A stretch of DNA of 32,203 bases from TMED26 sp002694075 (GTDB lineage Bacteria; Pseudomonadota; Alphaproteobacteria; Thalassobaculales; Thalassobaculaceae), in the NCBI GenBank assembly GCA_036160575.1, contig JAYYDT010000097.1, forward strand, positions 1-32,203, given 5' to 3'. The translations under genes were made by a program, and so were the position numbers. Below the pieces are notes generated by a model that was not told the origin of the DNA, made no database searches, and saw nothing but the letters and a program-made list of their open reading frames with translations. Shown here in pieces: positions 15,198 through 23,965 of the stretch; the first letter of the stretch is position 1; the number at the start of each line of letters is the position of its first letter.

Positions 15198-15917
15198 ATG
15201 AACACAAGCTCCGGGTCGATTCTAGATCGTGTCCTCTACCGGGACGGCTTGATCATCATTCTCGACAAACCGGCCGGCCTGCCGGTCCATGGCGGCCCGG
15301 GCGGCGGCGACCATTTGGAACTCTACCTGGACGCCTTGCGCTTTGGCTTGGCCCAGCCGCCGGGGCTCGGCCATCGTCTCGACCGGGATACCTCCGGTTG
15401 CCTGGCGCTGGGCCGTCATCGCAAGGCTCTGCGCCGTTTGGGCCGCATCTTCTCCGCGGGCTTGGCCGAGAAAACCTATTGGGCTTTGCTCGACGGCGTG
15501 CCGGCGGCGGCCAGCGGGTTGGTGACCGCGCCCCTGCACAAGGTCAGCAACGCGCGGCGCGGCTGGCGCATGGTGGTCGACACCACCCATGGCAAAGCGG
15601 CGGCCACCGATTATCGGGTGCGGGCCAGCGATGGCCGGGTGAGTTTCGTTGAATTCACGCCGCGAACCGGGCGCACCCACCAAATCCGCGTGCACGCCGC
15701 CGAACTGGGCTGTCCGGTGATCGGCGACCCAATCTATGGGCGGCGGGATGGGCCGGCCGGGCCGTTACAACTGCATGCCCGCCGTCTGGTTTTGCCGCTG
15801 TATGAGGCCAAACCGGCGGTCGTCGCGGCGGCGGCGCCGCCGCCCCACATGGCGGCCCTTTTGGCGCGGCTGCCGGCGGCGTGCGATGACGATACGCCGG
15901 TCCAGTCGGTGCCATAG
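15198..15917 (+). CDS. RluA-family pseudouridine synthase
   Basis: 239 residues from the ATG at 15198, after GGGGAAAG. Visible: IILDKPAGLPVHGG (20-33), the RluA-family catalytic motif GHRLDRDTSG with Asp62, KTYWALLDG, FTPRTGRTHQIRVH and CPVIGDPIYG. It has no N-terminal S4 domain, so it is of the short RluA/TruC-like kind rather than RluC/RluD. It will modify a uridine in rRNA or tRNA; the target cannot be read from the sequence. Confidence 0.91.
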   Translation: MNTSSGSILDRVLYRDGLIIILDKPAGLPVHGGPGGGDHLELYLDALRFGLAQPPGLGHRLDRDTSGCLALGRHRKALRRLGRIFSAGLAEKTYWALLDGVPAAASGLVTAPLHKVSNARRGWRMVVDTTHGKAAATDYRVRASDGRVSFVEFTPRTGRTHQIRVHAAELGCPVIGDPIYGRRDGPAGPLQLHARRLVLPLYEAKPAVVAAAAPPPHMAALLARLPAACDDDTPVQSVP

Positions 15918-16021
15918 GTCGCATTATGCGGCGCCCGCGATGACTATTGTGTCAAAAACAGACTTAAAAACCGGAAGCGTCCGGCCTATGTGTGGGGCTC
16001 GGCACTGACAGGAGGCCAACC

Positions 16022-16882
16022 ATGCCCCAAGCCCAAACCCAAGCCCACGCCGCGCCGCGCCAAGATCTGCGCGCGCCGCTGACCTTCATTCGCAAACAGG
16101 CGACCAAACCGCAGTTTAAAAGCGCCGCGCTGACCGGCGGCGAGCCGGAGGTGACGTTCGAGTTGGAGCGCCATGAGGTCGATATTCACGACATGCGCCA
16201 GGTCGCCGACCGGTTGACCCTTGATGACACCGGGTTCGAGCTCCGCCGGATGCCGACCGCCGTCGCCGATCTTTACGACGACGCGGCCATCGCCCAGGCC
16301 TATGAGCCCGAGGTGATCGCCTTGTTGAAGGCGCATACCGGCGCCGACGACGTGGTGGTTTTCGACCATACCCGGCGGTCCGACGCGGCGACCGGCGCCA
16401 GCAACCCGGATGGTGCGCGCGGGCCGGCCTCGCGGGTGCATGTCGACTATACCGTCGCTTCGGGCCCGCAGCGCGCCCGCGACGTTTTAGGGGACGCGGC
16501 GGTCACGCGGGTGCTCGACGCCGGCGGGCGGATCATGCAGGTCAATGTCTGGCGGCCGATCCGCGGCCCGGTCCGGCGGGCGCCGCTGGCCTTGGCGGCG
16601 GCCAAAAGCGTGCCGTTCGACAGCCTGGTCGCCACCGATCAATTGTTCGCCGATCGCACCGGCGAGATTTACCACTTGGCCTATGACGCCCGGCAAGAGT
16701 GGTTTTACGCGCCGGAGATGACGCCGGAGGAGGTGATTCTGATCAAGGGGTGGGACAGTTTGGATGACGGCCGTGCCCGCTTCACGCCGCACGGCGCGGT
16801 GGTCCTGGACCGACCCGACGAGAGCTTGCCACCGCGTGAAAGCATTGAGACTCGGACTTATTTGGTGTTCGCCCCGGATTGA
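16022..16882 (+). CDS. CmcJ/NvfI family putative oxygenase
   Basis: 286 residues; strong AGGAGG before the ATG. The family blocks are DDVVVFDHTRR (109-119), the metal-binding HVDYT (140-144), VNVWRPIRGPV (175-184), EWFYAPEMTPEE (226-237), WDS and RFTPHGAVV (253-261). His140, Asp142 and His257 form an HxD...H triad, and Arg278 (ETRTYLVF) is placed to bind a co-substrate carboxylate. CmcJ is a cephamycin biosynthesis component and NvfI a fungal non-haem iron enzyme. Bacterial members like this one are mostly uncharacterised. It stands alone, with no biosynthetic cluster around it. Iron and 2-oxoglutarate dependence is inferred from the triad. Confidence 0.8.
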   Translation: MPQAQTQAHAAPRQDLRAPLTFIRKQATKPQFKSAALTGGEPEVTFELERHEVDIHDMRQVADRLTLDDTGFELRRMPTAVADLYDDAAIAQAYEPEVIALLKAHTGADDVVVFDHTRRSDAATGASNPDGARGPASRVHVDYTVASGPQRARDVLGDAAVTRVLDAGGRIMQVNVWRPIRGPVRRAPLALAAAKSVPFDSLVATDQLFADRTGEIYHLAYDARQEWFYAPEMTPEEVILIKGWDSLDDGRARFTPHGAVVLDRPDESLPPRESIETRTYLVFAPD

Positions 16883-16894
16883 GGCGCGGGCCGA

Positions 16895-17455
16895 TCAGCG
16901 GGGCAGGGCGGTGCCGATCCATTCAAAGCCCAGGATCAGCGCCTGACCGAAGGCGATGTCGCCAATCACCACCGCCACCGCCGCCAGGCTGGAAATGGCC
17001 AGCCCGGCGCGGGCGATGGCGAACAGCGTCCAAACCGCGCAGACCATGGCGACCATGGTGAGCGCCGGCGCGGCGCCGGCGACCAGGGTCATCAGCAGCA
17101 TTAAATAGGTCAGCGGCAGGTTGGCCCATTGGTAGGGCACCAGATAGGTGAAAAATCGATCGCGCCGATCCATCGCGGTTAAAATCCGCTCCACCACCAG
17201 GGCGAAGGCGGCCCACAGGATCACGAAGATCAGGAACTGGCTGATCACAAAAGACAGCGGCGACAGGTCGGCCGGAATCGGATTGCCCTGGCGGAACATG
17301 ATCAGCATATGCGCCGGAAAGCAGATCAAGAGAGCGGCGAAAGACCGCCAAAACCCGGTCGTGTCGCAGGTAAAGTAACTTAGCGCGTCCGGCCGTTGAA
17401 CGGCTAGGCGCCAGGTCCCGATCACCGCGCGTCGCATTTCAAGGCGGTCGAACAT
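16895..17455 (-). CDS. Hypothetical membrane protein (Yip1-like layout)
   Basis: 186 residues with four or five hydrophobic segments: about 35-55 (SFAALLICFPAHMLIMF), 67-90 (FVISQFLIFVILWAAFALVVE), 110-135 (LPLTYLMLLMTLVAGA), 132-155 and 157-175. The soluble N-terminus MFDRLEMRRAVIGTWRLAVQRPDAL and the five-helix arrangement resemble small Yip1-like bacterial membrane proteins, but I do not recognise a defined family. It starts 5 nt before the end of dapE on the same strand and so is the last gene of the dapD-dapE unit. Confidence 0.78.
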   Translation of the reverse strand: MFDRLEMRRAVIGTWRLAVQRPDALSYFTCDTTGFWRSFAALLICFPAHMLIMFRQGNPIPADLSPLSFVISQFLIFVILWAAFALVVERILTAMDRRDRFFTYLVPYQWANLPLTYLMLLMTLVAGAAPALTMVAMVCAVWTLFAIARAGLAISSLAAVAVVIGDIAFGQALILGFEWIGTALPR

Positions 17456-17460
17456 GACGT

Positions 17461-18618
17461 TCAGGCGGCCTGAAAGAAGCGGTCGAGCACGGCCCGATAA
17501 ACGGCCGTCAGATTGCGGATGTCATCGACCGGCACATGTTCGTTGACCTTGTGCATGGTTTGACCGACCAGGCCAAATTCAACCACCGGGCAATATTTTT
17601 GGATGAAGCGCGCGTCGGACGTGCCGCCGGTGGTCGACAGTTCGGGTTGACGGCCGGTGACCGTCTTCACCGCCTCGGCGACCAGCGCCGACAGCGGGCC
17701 GGGTTCGGTCAAGAAGCTCTCGCCCGAGCAACTCAGCGTCAAATCGTAATCGCCGCCCACGGCGTCGAAGGTTTCGCGCAACCAGGCGCCAAGGGTGGCC
17801 GAGCTATGCAAATCGTTGAAGCGGATGTTGAACACCGCCGAGGCTTTGGCCGGGATCACATTGGTGGCCTCGTTGCCGGTGTCGATTGAGGTCACCGCCG
17901 CCGTGGTTGGCGGGAAGTGGTCGCTGCCGGCGTCCAAGGTTTCGGCGGCCAGCGGCGCCAGCATACGCAGCAAGCGCGACAGCGGGTTGTCGGCCAAATG
18001 CGGATAGGCGGCGTGGCCTTGGGTGCCGTTGACGGTGAGCCGGCCGGTCAAGCTGCCGCGCCGGCCGATTTTGATCATTTCGCCAAGGTAATTGGGGTTG
18101 GTCGGCTCGCCGACGATACAGGCGTCGATCCGCTCGCCGCGGGCGGCCAACCAGGACAGCATTTTGACCGTGCCGTTGATCGCCGGGCCTTCCTCGTCGC
18201 CGGTGATCAAAAAACTGATCGAGCCGGCCGGCTCGCCATCACGCGCGGCGAGGTGATCGCCGACGGCGGCGGCGAAGGCGGCGATCGCCGATTTCATGTC
18301 GGCGGCGCCGCGGCCAAAGAGGCGGTTCTCGGAAATCACCCCGGCGAAAGGTTCCAAGCGCCAGCCGCCTTCGTCGCCAACCGGCACCACGTCGGAATGA
18401 CCGGCGAAACAGAAATGCGGTGCGCCGTCGCCAATGCGGGCGTAGAGATTGTCGACGTCCGGGGTGTCGGTGTCGCTGAACAGCAAGCGGTGACAGGTGA
18501 ACCCCAGGTCGCTCAGCACCGATTGCAAATGGTCAAGGGCGCCGCCCTCGGCCGGTGTCACGCTGGGGCACCGGATCAAGTCCTGGGCCAGCGTAACCGG
18601 GTCGAGCGCCATCGCCAT
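17461..18618 (-). CDS. dapE: Succinyl-diaminopimelate desuccinylase
   Basis: 385 residues from the ATG at 18618 (ATG at 18612 also possible), 8 nt after dapD. Hydrolyses N-succinyl-LL-diaminopimelate in lysine and peptidoglycan precursor synthesis. The M20 peptidase di-zinc site is present: His74 (FAGHSDVVP), Asp107 (GRGAADMKS), catalytic Glu142 and ligand Glu143 (TGDEEGP), Glu in VGEPTN and the C-terminal His in TMHKVNEHVP. The substrate-specific GGTSDARF block is also there. Confidence 0.96.
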   Translation of the reverse strand: MAMALDPVTLAQDLIRCPSVTPAEGGALDHLQSVLSDLGFTCHRLLFSDTDTPDVDNLYARIGDGAPHFCFAGHSDVVPVGDEGGWRLEPFAGVISENRLFGRGAADMKSAIAAFAAAVGDHLAARDGEPAGSISFLITGDEEGPAINGTVKMLSWLAARGERIDACIVGEPTNPNYLGEMIKIGRRGSLTGRLTVNGTQGHAAYPHLADNPLSRLLRMLAPLAAETLDAGSDHFPPTTAAVTSIDTGNEATNVIPAKASAVFNIRFNDLHSSATLGAWLRETFDAVGGDYDLTLSCSGESFLTEPGPLSALVAEAVKTVTGRQPELSTTGGTSDARFIQKYCPVVEFGLVGQTMHKVNEHVPVDDIRNLTAVYRAVLDRFFQAA

Positions 18619-18626
18619 CGCCGATC

Positions 18627-19496
18627 TCAATCGCGCAGGAGATCGTTGATCGAGGTCTTGGAGCGGGTTTGCGCGTCGACGCGCTTGACGATCACCGCGC
18701 AATAGAGCGACGGCCCCGGGCTGCCGTCGGGCAGAGGTTTGCCGGGCAAGCTGCCGGGCACGACCACCGAATAGGCGGGTACCCTGCCGATATGCACCTT
18801 GCCGGTGTCGCGGTCGATAATCTTGGTCGAGGCGCCGATGAACACGCCCATCGACAGCACCGAACCTTGTTCAACCACGACGCCCTCGACCACCTCGCTG
18901 CGGGCGCCGATGAAACAATCGTCCTCGATGATCACCGGGCCGGCCTGTAGGGGTTCGAGCACACCGCCGATGCCGACGCCGCCCGACAGGTGAACGTTTT
19001 TACCGATTTGCGCGCAGGACCCGACGGTCGCCCAGGTGTCGACCATGGTGCCGCTGTCGACATAGGCGCCCAAGTTCACGAAGCTTGGCATCAGCACCAC
19101 GCTGGGCGCGATATAGGCCGCCCGCCGGACCACGCAATTGGGCACCGCGCGAAAGCCGGCGGCCCGGAAGTCCGCGGCCGACCAGCCGGCGAATTTGGAC
19201 GGCACCTTGTCCCACCAGGACGAGGCCATGGCCGGGTCGCTGCCGGGGCCGGCGGGACCGCCCGGCATGACATCCATGTCGTTCAAGCGGAAGGACAGCA
19301 GCACCGCTTTCTTGGCCCATTGGTTGACCTGCCACTGATGGTCGCCGAGCGGCACGGCGGTGCGAATGCTGCCGTTGTCGAGCCCGGCCAGGGCCGCCTC
19401 GACCGCCTCGCGGACCGCGCCCTGGGTGTCGAGCCCGATGCTGTCGCGGTCTTCCCAGGCTTGGTCGATCACCGTTTCAAGCTGGCTGTCGGTCAT
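18627..19496 (-). CDS. dapD: 2,3,4,5-tetrahydropyridine-2,6-dicarboxylate N-succinyltransferase
   Basis: 289 residues. Succinylates tetrahydrodipicolinate, feeding DapE. The N-terminal helical domain (1-100) is followed by a left-handed beta-helix of hexapeptide repeats (about 110-240: VVRRAAYIAPSVVLMPSFVN, GAYVDSGTMVDTWATVGSCA, then GVGIGGVLEPL). The family's short C-terminal arm ends the protein (SLYCAVIVKRVDAQTRSKT). A GGAG lies nine bases before the ATG. First gene of dapD-dapE-membrane protein, with a TTGACA promoter upstream. Confidence 0.97.
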   Translation of the reverse strand: MTDSQLETVIDQAWEDRDSIGLDTQGAVREAVEAALAGLDNGSIRTAVPLGDHQWQVNQWAKKAVLLSFRLNDMDVMPGGPAGPGSDPAMASSWWDKVPSKFAGWSAADFRAAGFRAVPNCVVRRAAYIAPSVVLMPSFVNLGAYVDSGTMVDTWATVGSCAQIGKNVHLSGGVGIGGVLEPLQAGPVIIEDDCFIGARSEVVEGVVVEQGSVLSMGVFIGASTKIIDRDTGKVHIGRVPAYSVVVPGSLPGKPLPDGSPGPSLYCAVIVKRVDAQTRSKTSINDLLRD

Positions 19497-19567
19497 GGTT
19501 TTCGCTCCTGCTGCTGGCGGCCGCGCTAGGCCGCGTCATCCCAATCAATCGGTGGCCCGGTGGGCGG

Positions 19568-19596
19568 AGGATGGCCAGTGCCGGCGACCTTGTCAA
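19568..19596 (-). promoter_or_regulatory. Sigma-70-like promoter for dapD
   Basis: Minus-strand TTGACA (19591-19596), a 17-nt spacer and CATCCT (19568-19573), about 72 nt before the dapD ATG in the gap after the HAD gene. The -35 is perfect; the -10 matches the consensus at three of six positions. Confidence 0.45.
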
Positions 19597-19612
19597 CGCC
19601 GGGGCGTGGCCG

Positions 19613-20290
19613 TTAGGCGGCGTCGGTGTGACGCTTCAAATCGTCAAGAAAACTGACCAAATCCTCGGCCCGGTGGTGGACATGGGCGGCGTCGGCGCCG
19701 GCCGTCGCCCAATCCGCCTCGGTGCGCAGCCAGACGGTGGTCAGGCCGAGCGCGGCGGCCGGTTCCAGGTTGATCGCCATGTCCTCGACAAACACCGCGC
19801 GTGCCGGGTCGATGGCTTCGGCGGCGAGAAAGTCGCGAAATGGCGCCGGGTCGGGTTTGGGCCGAAAATCGGCCGCCGCGATATCGAAATAAACCTCGAA
19901 ATGATGGCTGACGCCGAGTCTGTCGCAGGCGTTGCGCGCGTGCGCGACCGACCCGTTGGTGTAGATCATCTTACGCCCGGACAAATCCGCCAGGAGGGCG
20001 TCCAGGCGCGGGTCCGGGTCGATCGGGCTGTAATCGATGTCATGGACATAGGCCAGGAAATCATGGGGGTCGAGCCCGTGCTCGGCCATCAAACCGTTCA
20101 TGGTGGTGCCGTAGCGCTGGAACAGGTCGCGCTGGAGGTCGCGCGCCGCTGGTCGGGCCAGGCCGACATGACGCTCGACATAATCGGTGATCCGTTCGCG
20201 CACCTGATCGAACAGGTTGCTGCGCGCCGGATAGAGGGTGTTGTCCAGGTCGAAAATCCAACACTCAACGGTGCGCGCGTCAAAGGGCAT
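19613..20290 (-). CDS. HAD-family pyrimidine 5'-nucleotidase-like phosphatase
   Basis: 225 residues. HAD motif I is WIFDLDNTLYP with nucleophile Asp14 and Asp16; motif II is MIYTNGS; motif III is the Lys in RPKPDP; motif IV is FVEDMAINLEPA. A helical cap lies at about 23-95. Its closest match by motif is the yeast Sdt1/plant-type pyrimidine 5'-nucleotidase group, which is regularly next to argB in alphaproteobacteria. It should dephosphorylate a small phosphate ester such as UMP or CMP; exact substrate uncertain. Starts 3 nt after argB. Confidence 0.88.
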   Translation of the reverse strand: MPFDARTVECWIFDLDNTLYPARSNLFDQVRERITDYVERHVGLARPAARDLQRDLFQRYGTTMNGLMAEHGLDPHDFLAYVHDIDYSPIDPDPRLDALLADLSGRKMIYTNGSVAHARNACDRLGVSHHFEVYFDIAAADFRPKPDPAPFRDFLAAEAIDPARAVFVEDMAINLEPAAALGLTTVWLRTEADWATAGADAAHVHHRAEDLVSFLDDLKRHTDAA

Positions 20291-20293
20291 GGG

Positions 20294-21202
20294 TCAAGTT
20301 CCGCGAATAATGGTGCCAACCCCATGGGGCGTGAACATTTCCAACAACACCGCGTGTTTCACCCGGCCGTCAAGGATCACCGCCGCCTCGACGCCGCCTT
20401 CGACGGCCGCCACACAGGTTTCGATCTTGGGAATCATGCCGCCCTTGATGGTGCCATCGGCGATCAGCGCGCGCGCCTCGCCAACGCTCAGCTCGGAGAT
20501 CAGGTTGCCGTCGCCATCCAAGACCCCGGCGACATCGGTCAGCATTAACAGGCGTTTGGCGCCATCGGCGACGGCCACCGCGCCGGCGGCGGTGTCGGCG
20601 TTGATGTTGAAGGTTTCACCGGCGGCGCCGAGGCCGATGGGCGCGACCACCGGAATGACGCGATTTTCAGCCAGGGTTTTCAGAATCGCCACGTCGACAT
20701 GGGCGGGTTCGCCAACGAAGCCGAGGTCGAGGACCTTTTCGATCTGGCTGTCCGGGTCGACGCTGGTGCGGGTCAAGCGGCGTGCCTGGATTAATCCGGC
20801 GTCCTTGCCCGACAGCCCGACGGCCGAGCCGCCGGCTTGGTTGATGGCCGCGACCACCGCCTTGTTGATCGACCCGGCCAGCACCATTTCGACAATCTCG
20901 ACGGTCGCTTGATCGGTGATCCTCAGGCCATCGACGAAATCGCTTTTGATCGCCAAACGCTCCAACATGGCGCCGATCTGCGGGCCGCCGCCATGGACCA
21001 CCACCGGATGCATGCCGACTTGTTTGATAAGCACCATGTCGGCCGCGAATTCGGCCGCCAGCTCGGCGTCGCCCATGGCGTGGCCACCGTATTTAATGAC
21101 CACCGATTGGCCGTTGTAACGGCGCATGAAAGGCAAGGCGTCGGTAAGAATATCGGCTTTGGCGAGCCATTTGGCGTGGCGGTTCAAATCGACGCTTTCC
21201 AT
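20294..21202 (-). CDS. argB: Acetylglutamate kinase
   Basis: 302 residues from the ATG at 21202 (MESVDLNRHAKWL); an ATG at 21247, overlapping the end of engB, would add 15 residues. Phosphorylates N-acetylglutamate, the second step of arginine synthesis. Amino-acid kinase features: KYGGHAMGD with Lys37, VVVHGGGPQI, GLRITDQATVEIVEMVLAG, GGSAVGLSGKDAGLI, NINADTAAGAVA and GGMIPKIETC. Length and motifs fit the arginine-feedback hexameric class known in organisms with an argB of this kind; the feedback itself is not visible. Confidence 0.95.
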   Translation of the reverse strand: MESVDLNRHAKWLAKADILTDALPFMRRYNGQSVVIKYGGHAMGDAELAAEFAADMVLIKQVGMHPVVVHGGGPQIGAMLERLAIKSDFVDGLRITDQATVEIVEMVLAGSINKAVVAAINQAGGSAVGLSGKDAGLIQARRLTRTSVDPDSQIEKVLDLGFVGEPAHVDVAILKTLAENRVIPVVAPIGLGAAGETFNINADTAAGAVAVADGAKRLLMLTDVAGVLDGDGNLISELSVGEARALIADGTIKGGMIPKIETCVAAVEGGVEAAVILDGRVKHAVLLEMFTPHGVGTIIRGT

Positions 21203-21236
21203 GGGGCGGGGTCCGGCTGTGTTCGACCGTTCTGCT

Positions 21237-21953
21237 CTACCCGTCATTATCCGGCGAGGCAATCCCCTTGGCGCCGCTGCCGCCTTCGGCGAGGGCCGCG
21301 ATATCGGCGCGGAGAGCGGCGATGCCCCAGCCTTTGGCGCTCGAGGTGAGGTGGACATGGGGATGGGCCGCCGGCCGCTTGCGCAAACGCGCGGCGGTCG
21401 CGCCATGGACGGTGTCGCGGGCGCTGGCCGCCAATTTATCGGCCTTGGTCAGAACCACCTGGTAGGACACCGCGCTTCGGTCCAGAAGGTCCAAGGTTTC
21501 CAGGTCATTGTCCTTCAGCCCGTGGCGCGCGTCGATCAACACGAAGACGCGGCGTAGCGGCACCCGTCCGACCAAAAACAAACGGATCGTCTCGGTCCAG
21601 GCGGCGACCACGTTCTTCGGCACCTTGGCATAGCCATAACCGGGCAAATCGACCATCACCAAGCGGCCGCCCAGGTCGAAAAAATTAAGCTCGCGCGTAC
21701 GCCCCGGGGTGTTGGAGGTGCGGGCCAAGGTTTTGCGCCCGGTCAGGGCGTTGACCAAGCTCGACTTGCCGACGTTGGAGCGGCCGGCGAAGGCCACTTC
21801 CGGCGCCGCCGGCGTGGGTAAATGATCGAGATCGACGGCGCCGAGCAGGAAACGACATTCCTGTTGGAAAAGCCAGCGACCGAACTCCAGCGCCGCCGGC
21901 GCGACGGGCGGTGCGGTCGGACTGGCGGCGGGGCCGTCGGAAGAGGCGGACAT
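21237..21953 (-). CDS. engB: Ribosome biogenesis GTP-binding protein EngB (YsxC/YihA)
   Basis: 238 residues. A small TRAFAC GTPase that helps large-subunit assembly. G1 GRSNVGKS (57-64), G2 region TSNTPGRTRELNFF (79-92), G3 DLPGYGYAK (102-110) and G4 LTKADKL are all readable. A Pro/Ala-rich N-terminal stretch of about 20 residues and a longer C-terminal tail (SGAKGIASPDNDG) go beyond the E. coli length. It starts 9 nt after yidC in the rpmH-to-argB run. Confidence 0.95.
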   Translation of the reverse strand: MSASSDGPAASPTAPPVAPAALEFGRWLFQQECRFLLGAVDLDHLPTPAAPEVAFAGRSNVGKSSLVNALTGRKTLARTSNTPGRTRELNFFDLGGRLVMVDLPGYGYAKVPKNVVAAWTETIRLFLVGRVPLRRVFVLIDARHGLKDNDLETLDLLDRSAVSYQVVLTKADKLAASARDTVHGATAARLRKRPAAHPHVHLTSSAKGWGIAALRADIAALAEGGSGAKGIASPDNDG

Positions 21954-21962
21954 CGAGGCGGC

Positions 21963-23684
21963 CTATTTGACACCCATGCGCCACATGATCAGCCGCTGTT
22001 GGATGATCGAGAGGATGTTGTTGACGGTCCAGTAAATCACCAGCCCAGCCGCGAAATTGGCCAGCAAAAAAGTGAAAAACAAAGGCAGGAACATGAACAC
22101 TTTGGCCTGTACCGGATCGGTGGGCTGGGGGTTGAGCCGCTGTTGAATGAACATGGTGAAGCCCATCAACAGGGGCCAGATACCAATCATCAGAAATTCC
22201 GGGGGCGACCAGGGGATCAGCCCGAACAGGTTGAACAGCGTGGTCGGGTCGGGTTCCGACAAATCGTCGATCCAGCCGTAGAACGGCGCGTGGCGCATTT
22301 CGATGGACACGAACAGCACCTTGTAGAGCGCGAAAAAGATAGGGATCTGGACAATGATCGGCAAACAGCCGGAGGCCGGGTTGACCTTCTCCTTCTTATA
22401 AATGTCCATCATTTCTTGGTTGAGCTTTTGTTTGTCGTCGCCGAAACGCTCGCGCAGGGCTTGCAGTTTCGGGGTCAACTCGCGCAGCTTGGCCATCGAG
22501 CGGTAGGATTTATTGGCCAGCGGAAACAACACCGCTTTGACCAAAAAGGTGAACACGATAATGGCGATCCCAAAGTTGCCGACCAGGCCGTTGAGATAGT
22601 TCAGGATGTAGAAAAACGGCTTGGTCAGGAAATAGAACCAGCCGAAGTCAATCGCTAGATCGAATTTGTCGATGTTGTCCCGGTCGGCGTATTTGTCGAG
22701 GACCTCAACCTCCTTGGCCCCGGCGAACAAGCTGTTGCGGGTCGAAATCTCGCCGCCCGCCGGGACCGCCACGGCGGCCCCCAGGTAATCCACCTGATAG
22801 CGGTCGTCCTGGTTGGCGATGCGATGGCTGAAGCGATATTTATAGGTGTCGGCCTGGGCCGGCACCAGGGCGGTGAGCCAGTATTTATCGGTGATGCCGA
22901 TCCAGCCGCCCTTGGACTCGGCCTCGACTTTGCCGTCGTCTTGGAGGGTGTCGTAGTCGACTTCGTTCAAGGTCTCGTTGAAGACCCCCAACGGGCCTTC
23001 GTGCAGAATGAAAAAGCCGGCCATTTCCGGCGTGCCGCCCCGCGACGCGAAACCGTAGGGGTAGACCGTCACCGCCGCCTCGGTGCTGTTGATCACTTTT
23101 TGATCGATGGTGATCATGTAGTCGCGGTCGATCGCCATGGCGATTTCAAAGCGTTGGCCTTGACCGTTGTCCCAGCGCAAGGTGACCGGGCTGTCCGGGG
23201 TTAAGCGGCTGTCATCGCTGGTCCACAGGGTGTCGCTGTTGGGAACGGTGACGCCGTCGCCGCCGACCCAGCCGAATTCGACATAGTAGGACTTCGGTGC
23301 GCCAACCGGTCGCAACAAGCGGATCGGCGCGCTGGTCTCGTCAAGATCTTCGCGGTAACGCTTGAGGACCAAATCGTCGATGCGCGCGCCGCGCAGGGAA
23401 ATCGAGCCTTCGACGGTGTCGGTTTCCACCGCCACCCGCGGACTTTCGGCCAGCGCCTGGCGTGCGCTAACGGCCGGGTCGGCGGGCGCGGTCGGCGCCT
23501 GGGTGCCGCTCGGCGCGCCGCTGATCGGCGGCTTGTTATCGCTGGCGGCCGGCTTGGAGGCCTCCAGTTGCGCTTGCCGCGCTTGTTCGGCCTCCATTTT
23601 GGGAAATTCATAGAAAAACTGAAACCCCAATAGGATGACGAGGGAAAAGCCGATCGCGATGATCAGGTTTTTTTGCTCGCTCAT
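21963..23684 (-). CDS. yidC: Membrane protein insertase YidC
   Basis: 573 residues from the ATG at 23684, preceded by AGGTGAGC. The first membrane segment is IIAIGFSLVILLGFQFFYEF (about 7-26). A low-complexity Ala/Pro linker follows (about 35-75), then the large periplasmic beta-super-sandwich (about 75-355). The conserved insertase core follows, with FAIIVFTFLVKAVLFPL-type TM2, the cytoplasmic coiled hairpin KLRELTPKLQALRERFGDDKQKL-like region, NPASGCLPIIVQIPIFFALYKVL and the last helices ending YWTVNNILSIIQQ. Inserts and folds inner-membrane proteins with or without SecYEG. 11 nt after yidD. Confidence 0.97.
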   Translation of the reverse strand: MSEQKNLIIAIGFSLVILLGFQFFYEFPKMEAEQARQAQLEASKPAASDNKPPISGAPSGTQAPTAPADPAVSARQALAESPRVAVETDTVEGSISLRGARIDDLVLKRYREDLDETSAPIRLLRPVGAPKSYYVEFGWVGGDGVTVPNSDTLWTSDDSRLTPDSPVTLRWDNGQGQRFEIAMAIDRDYMITIDQKVINSTEAAVTVYPYGFASRGGTPEMAGFFILHEGPLGVFNETLNEVDYDTLQDDGKVEAESKGGWIGITDKYWLTALVPAQADTYKYRFSHRIANQDDRYQVDYLGAAVAVPAGGEISTRNSLFAGAKEVEVLDKYADRDNIDKFDLAIDFGWFYFLTKPFFYILNYLNGLVGNFGIAIIVFTFLVKAVLFPLANKSYRSMAKLRELTPKLQALRERFGDDKQKLNQEMMDIYKKEKVNPASGCLPIIVQIPIFFALYKVLFVSIEMRHAPFYGWIDDLSEPDPTTLFNLFGLIPWSPPEFLMIGIWPLLMGFTMFIQQRLNPQPTDPVQAKVFMFLPLFFTFLLANFAAGLVIYWTVNNILSIIQQRLIMWRMGVK

Positions 23685-23695
23685 GGTTTGCTCAC

Positions 23696-23965
23696 CTATT
23701 TCAGAGGCCGCGCGGGGGACGAAGGAGGGGGCACCGGATCGTAACCGTGACCGCCCCAGGGGTGACAACGAAACAGCCGTCGCAGCGCCAACCCGCCGCC
23801 ACGCAGCAAGCCGTGGTCGGCCAAAGCGGCGCGGGCATAGGCCGAACAACTGGGCTGATACCGGCAGTTCACCCCTAGATAGGGGGATATGACGTGCTGA
23901 TAAAGAGCGATGACGCCATCGAGGAGGACGGTGATCAGATTTTGTGGTCGGAAGCCTCGAGTCAT
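23696..23965 (-). CDS. yidD: Membrane protein insertion efficiency factor YidD
   Basis: 89 residues; the start ATG overlaps the rnpA stop (ATGA). Contains the family core ALYQHVISPYLGVNCRYQPSCSAYA with its paired cysteines, ALADHGLLRGGGLALRRLFRCHPWGGHGYDPVP. Small inner-face membrane-associated protein thought to help YidC; its amphipathic N-terminal helix is visible. Order rpmH-rnpA-yidD-yidC is highly conserved. Confidence 0.95.
   Translation of the reverse strand: MTRGFRPQNLITVLLDGVIALYQHVISPYLGVNCRYQPSCSAYARAALADHGLLRGGGLALRRLFRCHPWGGHGYDPVPPPSSPARPLK

Noticed and set aside
19571..20548. 325-codon + strand frame opposite the HAD gene and end of argB
   Set aside because: Antisense shadow; the minus-strand proteins carry complete catalytic motifs and the + frame has none.
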